Below are positions 15,228-23,132 of a stretch of DNA of 64,000 nucleotides, one piece after another. The notes below the pieces were generated by a model that made no database searches, was not told the DNA's origin, and worked only from the letters and a program-made list of their open reading frames with translations. Within the stretch, counting starts at the first letter, position 1. Every line of letters begins with the position of its first letter. The stretch is from an uncultured Faecalicatena sp. (GTDB taxonomy: Bacteria; Bacillota; Clostridia; Lachnospirales; Lachnospiraceae): positions 62,001 to 126,000 of the forward strand of contig CAOKHZ010000003.1 in the NCBI GenBank assembly GCA_948468385.1. Direction: 5' to 3'. Position numbers and translations under genes: made by a program.

Positions 15228-17432
15228 TCAAGGAAGTTCTTTCTGGTATTCTTCCGTTAAATATGAAAATGTCGTGTCAGGAACCAGTTCCCGTATCAAT
15301 TCCCAATTTTTATCTTCCAGCAAACGCCTTACCCGGCTGGCCGAAATTACGTTTCCGTCTTTCTCAAGCCTTGGTATTTCCTCAAAACCGATTCCATGCC
15401 GTGAAAGAATGGCCTCCAACGTCCGATTGTACTGGTTTGTCACGGTATCAAGCGGCTCCGTCCCCACGAACCGCACCCTAATGTTTGCCGCCGGTGCAAT
15501 CTCATTGGCAAAAAGCGTGACATCCTCCGAGCTGTCCACGACTCGATCTTGCAGCTCAGATTTATTGAAATATTCCGAAAACGTCAATGACGAAAGGACA
15601 AATTTCCCGCTCCCGACCACACAGACATTCTCCAAATCGCCGCATCCCTCTTTTACAAGGCGAATCCGGTCTTCAAACGGAAAAAACGACTTGTCCTCCT
15701 GCACCACGAACACAATTAACATGTCACACTTTCCTGCACATGTTTCAATCAAATAACGATGTCCCAAGGTAAATGGGTTGCAATTCATGACAATGGCGCC
15801 GACCATGTCTTTCGCCCCGGAATAATCAGAATAAATCTCGGCCAGTTCCCGCTTATACTCTTCCAACTCTGACAATTGTTCCTCCGATAAATGATAATCC
15901 CCCTTGGCAACCTGATAGGACGGCTGTTTTTCCAACAAGCTGTCCCTGAAAAAATCATTCGCCCTAAGGGTGTCCAACAACCCTTGCGCCACAAGTCCGT
16001 GCGCCGTCTCCGTCACATGCATGTCATCAAAAAACAACTCACCATGCTTGTAGGGGCGCACTTCCAATTCCTTATTGTAGGAAACAATCTTACCACCCGC
16101 CCCAATCACGATGTCACCGGATTTCAATGGTAATGCTTTTAAAATAGCCAACACTTCTTTCTGCCAGTCCATGCCATCCAAAGCAAACCCATAATTTTCT
16201 ACGAGAAATGACTCTTCGGGAGCATAAATATTCAACAGTTTCTGCAACTGGGAAGCCAGCGTTCCCTCATCTCTCACACCGATACCAAGAATTGAACATC
16301 CACCCACAATATATGCTACTCGTTTAAAGTCTTTTGGTTGCCAGAATGTCCTCCGATGCCCATTCACAGTATTTAAATATTTTCCTTTATAATCTTCAAA
16401 ATGTCTGGCTCCGTCTACTCCCACATAAGACTTCGGCAAAGTCAGCACCTCTAAAATACCCGCTGGCTCTTTTATGTGTTTTGTCAGAGATGGGGATAAC
16501 AACGGATTCTGATAAAATGTGGTATAATGGATTTGTTCTTTTAAAATCCATTTTTCCCCCTCCGATAAATTTTTTTCTGGGAATAACGGATATCGCACAT
16601 TCACAAAAGTCACTCCTGAAATACTCGCCATGAATTCCTGCAAATCCGTCTGTATTCCAGCACGATAAACAAGCAAACTTTCTGAATATGTATCAAAATT
16701 CACAGAATCAACTACATTTCCACTCTCCTTATCATAAATAACAAAAAACAACCCTCTATGCCCAACTCGCCTTTCTCTCCCGTCAATCATCACACTGCAC
16801 ATACGCGGTGAATCCACCTTCTGCATTCCCGCACTTTTAACAAAAATCTCCGTATTCTTTAACGTGCATCTAATACTAACGGAATGTGTATCGGAAATTT
16901 TTTCATCCACTTTGTATCCATCATCTATCACAGCGCAATAAGATGCTCTCCATTTATTCCAAAGATTAACACTCAACCCTAATAACTGAAGCCGTTCTCC
17001 TAACTCCTCAGTAAATCTGCGACTCCCACATGGCGTATCCCTTGACGTAATAATAATCGTATACCCGTCTTCCGCCGCCTGAAGAAGCAAATCAAGATAC
17101 CGCGAGAATTTTGTCTCCGCACGAAACTCTTCCGAAGATGTACGTTCTATCTCGACTCTCTCCAATATTTCCCTGATAGCCTCGATTTGCCCCAACGTGT
17201 CCTCGCTCCCGAACGCTGAGGACAACATGCCACCCAGCCCCTTGAACCGCGCTGCAAGTTGACTTGTATCCCCGATTTCTTCCACATACCCCGCAACCTC
17301 GTTGGCAAAAAACGCCATGTCCAAAGCCAGCTTTTCCCTCGCTTCACCCGCTCCCATGCCTGATAATATCTCCGCCGCCTCCTGCAACGTATGAAACAAT
17401 TCACATAGTTTCTCGTACTGTAGCTTTCTCAT
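15228..17432 (-). CDS. Three-part protein: ILEI-like, SGNH-like and CitC-like nucleotidyltransferase
   Basis: About 734 residues. Helical N-terminus (1-110), then an ILEI/FAM3-like lectin-fold domain (about 115-270; IDGRERRVGHRGLFFVIYD and VNFDTYSES), a SGNH/GDSL-hydrolase-like domain (about 370-510; GGCSILGIG with candidate Ser, closing DDMHVTETAHG with the Asp/His pair) and a C-terminal domain closely like citrate-lyase ligase CitC (about 545-730; AIVMNCNPFTLGHRYLIE with the nucleotidyltransferase HxxH-type site, ISASRVRRLL). The order suggests an activated-acyl or adenylyl transfer to a glycan. The start is ATG 17432 after AAGGAAGGGG. It sits between sat and cysC. Domain calls are by eye. 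Confidence 0.7.
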   Translation of the reverse strand: MRKLQYEKLCELFHTLQEAAEILSGMGAGEAREKLALDMAFFANEVAGYVEEIGDTSQLAARFKGLGGMLSSAFGSEDTLGQIEAIREILERVEIERTSSEEFRAETKFSRYLDLLLQAAEDGYTIIITSRDTPCGSRRFTEELGERLQLLGLSVNLWNKWRASYCAVIDDGYKVDEKISDTHSVSIRCTLKNTEIFVKSAGMQKVDSPRMCSVMIDGRERRVGHRGLFFVIYDKESGNVVDSVNFDTYSESLLVYRAGIQTDLQEFMASISGVTFVNVRYPLFPEKNLSEGEKWILKEQIHYTTFYQNPLLSPSLTKHIKEPAGILEVLTLPKSYVGVDGARHFEDYKGKYLNTVNGHRRTFWQPKDFKRVAYIVGGCSILGIGVRDEGTLASQLQKLLNIYAPEESFLVENYGFALDGMDWQKEVLAILKALPLKSGDIVIGAGGKIVSYNKELEVRPYKHGELFFDDMHVTETAHGLVAQGLLDTLRANDFFRDSLLEKQPSYQVAKGDYHLSEEQLSELEEYKRELAEIYSDYSGAKDMVGAIVMNCNPFTLGHRYLIETCAGKCDMLIVFVVQEDKSFFPFEDRIRLVKEGCGDLENVCVVGSGKFVLSSLTFSEYFNKSELQDRVVDSSEDVTLFANEIAPAANIRVRFVGTEPLDTVTNQYNRTLEAILSRHGIGFEEIPRLEKDGNVISASRVRRLLEDKNWELIRELVPDTTFSYLTEEYQKELP

Positions 17433-17556
17433 CACATGCCCCTTCCTTGTCCAATGCGCACCCATCCCTTACCTATCACGCAGCCATCACACTTCTGTCA
17501 TGTAGCCATCATGCACTTATCGCGCACCTATCCTCCATTATCACTCACCGCAACAT

Positions 17557-18075
17557 CTATCCCACATATTCCTCGCCATACTTCTTTGCAACATAATCCA
17601 CAACCGCCTGATACGTCTCCTCAACCGTCATCTTGTCCACTTCCAATACCAAGTCCGGGCTCTGTGGCTCGTCAAACGTCGCGTCGATTCCAACGATCTG
17701 CGTCTTTCCAACGTTCTTTTGATACATGCCCTTGACATCATTTTTCATGCTAACCTGCAAGTCCTTCTTCAAATAAATCTCATTGTACCCAGCTATCTTT
17801 CTCCTCGCGAGCTGCCGTAAATGCTCCAACGGCCCGATATTACAAATGATTCCGATAATGTCATTCCGATCCAAAAGATACGCCCCGAGGATAATCCGCT
17901 TGATATTCGCCTCCCGGTCGGCATCCGTGTAGCCGAGGTCACGGTCAAACAAGTCCCGCACCTCGTCGCCGTCCAGCAAATAGCATTTTTTTCCCAACTC
18001 ATTAAAATGTGATTCCAATTTTCTCCCGATGGTAGTCTTGCCCGCACCGGAAATTCCGATTAACCAAAGTATCAT
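17557..18075 (-). CDS. cysC: Adenylylsulfate (APS) kinase
   Basis: Phosphorylates APS to PAPS, the donor for sulfotransferases. Walker A GISGAGKTT, the LDGDEVRDLF...LGYTDADREANIKRI block and MKNDVKGMYQK are characteristic. It is slightly short at 172 residues. The usual ISP(F/Y)RxxR segment reads CNIGPLEHLRQLARR, a divergence near the acceptor lid, so kinetics may be unusual. It lies 124 bp after a CitC-like gene in the plus-coordinate direction and 46 bp downstream of the sulfotransferase-like giant (18122-20815), forming a sulfation cluster with sat. The 17433-17556 spacer holds only CATCA-rich short repeats. Confidence 0.9.
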   Translation of the reverse strand: MILWLIGISGAGKTTIGRKLESHFNELGKKCYLLDGDEVRDLFDRDLGYTDADREANIKRIILGAYLLDRNDIIGIICNIGPLEHLRQLARRKIAGYNEIYLKKDLQVSMKNDVKGMYQKNVGKTQIVGIDATFDEPQSPDLVLEVDKMTVEETYQAVVDYVAKKYGEEYVG

Positions 18076-18121
18076 TACCGCTTCGCCTCCTACTCATAAA
18101 TAACTAAACATAAAATTTTTC

Positions 18122-20815
18122 TCAAAACCCCACCTCGTTATAAAACACCCGCTCCGGCAAAATCCCCATGTTTTTGAACTCCCTCTCTATGCTCCAGCCA
18201 TATTGGCTTGATGTTACCAAAATGTAATAATCTTTATATGTATTGCAAAGTTCCTCCGGCGAAACCACATCTTTCCCTTCGAAAACATAAGGGTGCATCG
18301 TTGCTTTCTTGTCACTATACAAAAACCGTCGCTTCAAATCCTCATCCGCCAATACCAACAAGCCCTTGCAGTCATTACCCGTACCATACAAAATCAGCTT
18401 GTCATGACTTTTTATATACTCCATCATCTTTGCAATTTTCTCTTCATTAAATTTTTTTATACGTTCCTTTGCCGTCTGCTTTAATTCAAACCGCTCAAAC
18501 TCTGAATGTATATCGTCTAATACCATATGCTTTCTAACATTCCATAACTGCCAGCCTATCCACTCACGCATATTTAAATCTTCGGACTCATCCTTTCCAA
18601 AGACCTTCTTCTCATCAAAGCGAAACGGCTTGAGAAACAATTCCTGCAACTCCCTGCGGGAGAATTTCAAACAATTTTCATAGACAAAGCCATACCTTTT
18701 TTGATAAGGACTACTTGCGATGGAAATCCGAAAACGATCAAATTCCGAGAGAAAATCCTCATAATCATTAAACACTGCCTTCAAATCAAAGTCCACGCTG
18801 CCTCGATATGCCAATGGCTTACCCACGCTTGTAGTTTGCAGCATCGTATCCGACCACTTTATGCCAAGCTTCTCACAAACCTCCTTCAATTTTTCTTTCG
18901 GGTTGACTTTGAGGTCTTCAAAACGCATCTTAAACTCTTCCCAATGATGATACAAAAAACTGCCCTCACCCAATCCCGACAAATCTAAAAACATCACTTG
19001 GTACGCCGATGGCGGGTTCCATTTATCCAGCCTCCTTGCGCATGCCGAACCGGTTCTGACTATATTATTTCTTCGCAATATAATGGTATGTCCATCCACT
19101 TTCTCATCTTCCAGCCATAATGCAAAGAAAGGAAACTCCTCCCTTGATACAAAATGAGGCTCCCAATAAATAACCAATTTGGAAATATCCTCAAGCCGTT
19201 TTCCGCTCAGCATTTCTGCATAAGCAACATGGAAAAGCACGAACAACTCCTGGGAAGTAAAACTTTTCTTAAGCCCTACCAATCGTCTTACACTTTCTTC
19301 AAACATATCCACCCTTTTAAAATAATTATCCTTGCTCCCCGCTTCCTCATCATACATTTCCCAAAATCTTGATAATATCTCGTCTGAATCCATGTATGCC
19401 AGTCGTATACAGTAATAAAATAGGTTTTCATTTAAATCAGAATATGGAATAATCAAGATTTCCGAATGACCATCCATGATTCCCCGGAAGAAAACATTAC
19501 CGCTCCATCCAGGGATATCTCCCAAAAGCATTCCCTTGGGTAACAAATCCAAAATCCCATACTTTTCTTTATCTTGATTCAAATATAAATCTATCAAGGC
19601 AAAGCAACGGCTACTTACAAAATACTCTGTATAATTTGTAAATTCCATCTCCACAAGCTGACGCTTTAGTTCCTTTCTATTTGTTTCCCCGACCTCCTTC
19701 AAACGATTATGATAGTCTGGAACCACCAAGCATAAAATGTCATCCTTTTCCACCGATACCTTTTGTCCCAACTCTATATATTTTATCGTTACTTCCTCAT
19801 TTTCCACGGCCTTCAAATAGTCCGCCAGTAATTGACAAAGCCGTCCGTCACCAGTCAGCCAGACCTTCTTTTTGCGCAGTACATGAACCAGATTATTGGC
19901 AGGGATATCCGTGTAATCCTTAAGCAGGAAATATTGCCGATTTCTTTCATACCCACAATAATCAAAGTACTCTGTCAGTTCTTCTCCGAGTGCCCCATGC
20001 TTATCCTTGCAATTTATAAATATTGGTGACGAAAGACATTGTATGGCATCCAAAATGCTCATTACGGCCTTTCCCAACAACCTTTTCTTCTCCCGACATT
20101 CTTTTACAGCAAAACCACATATATCTATTCCTTTTTCCATAAGCACATCATATGCATCCTGAGCCTCTCGATCCATGCCCAGAATAACAATTTCGCACTT
20201 GTCTTTCAGATATCGTACCAATTCATCAAAATCGCCAATCGTATCCTTTATCTTTCCATTTAAAACATTTGCCTCGTAGATTTTATCAATACACTCGAAT
20301 GCTGAAGACGCACTTCTTTTCACAAGTTGAAACAAGCTTCCATTTTGAAACACGGCACTTTCCGCATATATGATAAGCTTTCCATTCCCGTTCAACTCCA
20401 TTTCGTAATTACTTATGTACCCAAAATATTTCCAATATTTTCCTATTACAGACACACGCACACCGCAATCCGTCAAATACTTTGCGAAAGAAACCGCAAG
20501 TTCGCTACAACCACAAATAACCACTTCTTTGTACTCCGGGAAAACATCCGTAAACTGCAACGCGCCCTTGTTACCCCGCACTTCTTTCAACATGCGGAGT
20601 TCTCTGTTCGCCTCGCGATCCTGGTAACCATAGGCAAGCAGCGTTCCTTCCTCATCCCTGACAAGCGTTAAGTATATCATGCCCTCCTGCCGCCAACCAG
20701 AGTTTTTAAATATAGTTCTGCCATCTTTCCAAATGTTATTTTCCATAACAAGCGACATCTCATCTAGTCTGGCACCTTTCCCGATATTATAATTAAAATC
20801 AAAAAACCTAAGCAT
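18122..20815 (-). CDS. Large sulfotransferase-like protein with several Rossmann-like modules
   Basis: About 897 residues. The central part (about 420-720) resembles sulfotransferases: LGDIPGWSGNVFFRGIMDGH corresponds to the 5'-phosphosulfate loop, and MRFEDLKVNPKEKLKEVCEK to the typical C-terminal RxEDL helix. The C-terminal ~95 residues are the shared Rossmann module (LILYGTGNDCKGLLVL). Up to three more such units precede the sulfotransferase part: EVVICGCSELAVSFAKYL, EIVILGMDREAQDAYDVL and VWLTGDGRLCQLLADYL. ATG 20815 follows GGGGAAGAG; an in-frame GTG at 20842 is possible. It lies directly upstream of cysC on the transcript. The sulfotransferase call is moderate; it is more divergent than 61181-62563. 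Confidence 0.65.
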   Translation of the reverse strand: MLRFFDFNYNIGKGARLDEMSLVMENNIWKDGRTIFKNSGWRQEGMIYLTLVRDEEGTLLAYGYQDREANRELRMLKEVRGNKGALQFTDVFPEYKEVVICGCSELAVSFAKYLTDCGVRVSVIGKYWKYFGYISNYEMELNGNGKLIIYAESAVFQNGSLFQLVKRSASSAFECIDKIYEANVLNGKIKDTIGDFDELVRYLKDKCEIVILGMDREAQDAYDVLMEKGIDICGFAVKECREKKRLLGKAVMSILDAIQCLSSPIFINCKDKHGALGEELTEYFDYCGYERNRQYFLLKDYTDIPANNLVHVLRKKKVWLTGDGRLCQLLADYLKAVENEEVTIKYIELGQKVSVEKDDILCLVVPDYHNRLKEVGETNRKELKRQLVEMEFTNYTEYFVSSRCFALIDLYLNQDKEKYGILDLLPKGMLLGDIPGWSGNVFFRGIMDGHSEILIIPYSDLNENLFYYCIRLAYMDSDEILSRFWEMYDEEAGSKDNYFKRVDMFEESVRRLVGLKKSFTSQELFVLFHVAYAEMLSGKRLEDISKLVIYWEPHFVSREEFPFFALWLEDEKVDGHTIILRRNNIVRTGSACARRLDKWNPPSAYQVMFLDLSGLGEGSFLYHHWEEFKMRFEDLKVNPKEKLKEVCEKLGIKWSDTMLQTTSVGKPLAYRGSVDFDLKAVFNDYEDFLSEFDRFRISIASSPYQKRYGFVYENCLKFSRRELQELFLKPFRFDEKKVFGKDESEDLNMREWIGWQLWNVRKHMVLDDIHSEFERFELKQTAKERIKKFNEEKIAKMMEYIKSHDKLILYGTGNDCKGLLVLADEDLKRRFLYSDKKATMHPYVFEGKDVVSPEELCNTYKDYYILVTSSQYGWSIEREFKNMGILPERVFYNEVGF

Positions 20816-20915
20816 CCTTCTCTTCCCCCGATATCGCCGCACCTATCTATCAAGCCTATATAAGGATCTGTCATAAAATAACTATTCACAGCCACTTCAC
20901 ACACATGCACAGTTT

Positions 20916-23132
20916 CTAATCCACTAGAAATCCAACATCATAGTCCGCATCCACGCCAAAATAAAACTCTCTCGAAAAATGATATCCAACCCGCTCCCAA
21001 CACTGGTACATGTCTATAACCTCCAAATCGCCATATAACTTATCCGCCTCTTTTCTCAAATCCTCCAAATATATTTGAGATGACAACAAGACCGCCTTTA
21101 TCGTATCTGGAAGACTCTCACCCGGTTTAAAAATCGGAACGCCCATTTTATTACAGACGCACTGTCCGCTCCTATCAATAATAGCACCTATTTTCTTTTT
21201 ATTCGCTTCCGTCAACGATTCATACAACCGATACGAATGCTCGCCACCCATCCGCAATGCAATACTCCCATCCACATATTCGCTAAATTTTTCATTCGTC
21301 ACTTTGGCAACGGCGCGAAACGTATTTTTCACATTTTCATATGCCTTATACGTGTATGCCGCATATTGGAACTTAGAATCCGAATCCAATTCGTTCGGAA
21401 ATCCGCCTACCAGCTCCCTCCATTCCCGAAAACTCGTTAATTGTTTTTTCACCAATCCCCCAAAAACAGTCCTCTTCAATAGATTTTTTGATTCCCTATA
21501 AAACAATTCGTCCCCTGTCTTGAATCGAAGATAGATATCACCTTTTTTTACACATCCTTTATATGCAATGTAATCATTCAACTCAATTCTCTCTTTTTTT
21601 TCAAAAATCACATTTAAGTCTTTCTTATTATAGTGATCCACATCCTGAATCGGAACAATCCCACGCTCCCATGTATCGTCATTTATTTCTTGTTTTTCCA
21701 GCAAGCAATGTATAATTTTTCCAAAATCCAGATAACAAAATAGCTCTTGTATATCCCGGCCTTTCCATGAAGCATGATACACCTGAAAATGGACATGAAA
21801 TCTTTTCCAAAAATTCCCATATCCATGATCGCTCATGTAAATTCGGTAAAACCCATCGCCCAGCAAGCCGTCATAAAAACACAATTGTTCATCCAATTCT
21901 TTTTTCTGCGCTTCGCGTGCCTCTCTGCTGTATTGTTTTTCCAAGTGCTTTCTTCGTACACTTAATTCAGGTGGGTGTAACTCCACAAAGGCATGTGCCA
22001 AATATACTGTTTTTTGTTTGTTTTGCAACATCTCCCCAAGCAGGTTCCAAAACATTTCAGAACACGGCGTTCTCTTTGTAATCTCGGCACAAGGGCTATA
22101 TTCCATCGGAAAAAGCGAACGCAGATAATCGCTTATCAGTTCAAACCGCCATCCCCTTCCTTCCAATTCTCTCAACAACGGACTATTCTTCCTCTCTATC
22201 CGCTTTACACGATATCCCAAATCGTCCACCTGCAAAATTTTACAAAACATATTTTTACAAGTCGGATGCGTACACGGTGTCACCGTATACGCATTATGGA
22301 AATACACGGAATGCTCCCGACGGCTTTGAAGATATTCAAAGCCCTTCGCCTCCTCATAGGATAGTGCATCCAGCCAATAAACAATGATATTATCTTGCTG
22401 AACCAATGACACGGCTTTCCTTATTTTTGAAAATAGACTTTGAATTTCCTCCCAGCATTGTCCCAACTCGGTCTTGTCCGTCATTCTGTCCAAAACCTTC
22501 TCCACCTCCAAAAAATTCCGCATACATATCGCAAGAAAAAATAACTTTTCAGCAATCCTTTGTTTATCCCTTTCATGTAACGCATGACGAAGCCTTTGCT
22601 TTTGGTAATAATACTCATACAAAACAAGTGCAGAACCATCTACCGATTTTTCTTCTCTCTGCTCGTCCAACCCAAGCTCTGGGTTCATTTTCAATGGGAC
22701 AAAAAAACGATAAAACTCCATCTGCAAATATATCTGCTCATTTTCCAATATGTCATACACGGATTCCGCCTGAAACCCATGCCGCCAAATCCAATGCAAT
22801 ATTTCTATCGTTCTACTATAAGAAACGACATATATTTTATCCGCGTTTTCCAGTCGTCCAAAGCCTCCCCTGGTATTGTTTTCAAGCTCCTCGACAGTAC
22901 TTATGAACAGAATATCGACATTATCCGCCTGCGCCCAATTGGAAATCAGTCTCAATGCATGCTCATCCATGCCCACAAATAAAAATTTCTCTTCTTCGTT
23001 TGCAAGCCGTTTTACCCATTTTTGTATAAAGTCACACGCCCATCTTGACGTTCTGTATGCGGGATAATGTCTATCCAGATTATATGTTTCAATTATGCTT
23101 TCAAGTTCCTTATCAATATCCAAACAAACCAT
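20916..23132 (-). CDS. Alkaline-phosphatase/sulfatase-superfamily protein with N-terminal Rossmann-like part
   Basis: About 738 residues. Residues 45-145 (FLFVGMDEHALRLISNWA, KIYVVSYSRTIEIL) look like the shared Rossmann module. The following domain has the metal and nucleophile pattern of the superfamily: IIVYWLDALSYEEAKG (metal Asp), TVTPCTHPTCKNMF (nucleophile position) and RIYMSDHGYGNFW (metal Asp-His). The nucleophile appears to be Thr rather than the Cys/Ser-x-Pro-x-Arg of formylglycine sulfatases, so a phospho- or phosphoglycerol-transferase or hydrolase is more likely than a sulfatase. The last 250 residues are unassigned. No membrane helices are seen. Start overlaps the preceding gene by 20 bases, with AAGGAG nearby. 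Confidence 0.6.
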   Translation of the reverse strand: MVCLDIDKELESIIETYNLDRHYPAYRTSRWACDFIQKWVKRLANEEEKFLFVGMDEHALRLISNWAQADNVDILFISTVEELENNTRGGFGRLENADKIYVVSYSRTIEILHWIWRHGFQAESVYDILENEQIYLQMEFYRFFVPLKMNPELGLDEQREEKSVDGSALVLYEYYYQKQRLRHALHERDKQRIAEKLFFLAICMRNFLEVEKVLDRMTDKTELGQCWEEIQSLFSKIRKAVSLVQQDNIIVYWLDALSYEEAKGFEYLQSRREHSVYFHNAYTVTPCTHPTCKNMFCKILQVDDLGYRVKRIERKNSPLLRELEGRGWRFELISDYLRSLFPMEYSPCAEITKRTPCSEMFWNLLGEMLQNKQKTVYLAHAFVELHPPELSVRRKHLEKQYSREAREAQKKELDEQLCFYDGLLGDGFYRIYMSDHGYGNFWKRFHVHFQVYHASWKGRDIQELFCYLDFGKIIHCLLEKQEINDDTWERGIVPIQDVDHYNKKDLNVIFEKKERIELNDYIAYKGCVKKGDIYLRFKTGDELFYRESKNLLKRTVFGGLVKKQLTSFREWRELVGGFPNELDSDSKFQYAAYTYKAYENVKNTFRAVAKVTNEKFSEYVDGSIALRMGGEHSYRLYESLTEANKKKIGAIIDRSGQCVCNKMGVPIFKPGESLPDTIKAVLLSSQIYLEDLRKEADKLYGDLEVIDMYQCWERVGYHFSREFYFGVDADYDVGFLVD

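Noticed and set aside
17433-17556. Gene in the gap between the CitC-like fusion and cysC
   Set aside because: Only CATCA-rich imperfect repeats, no ribosome site or open frame of note.
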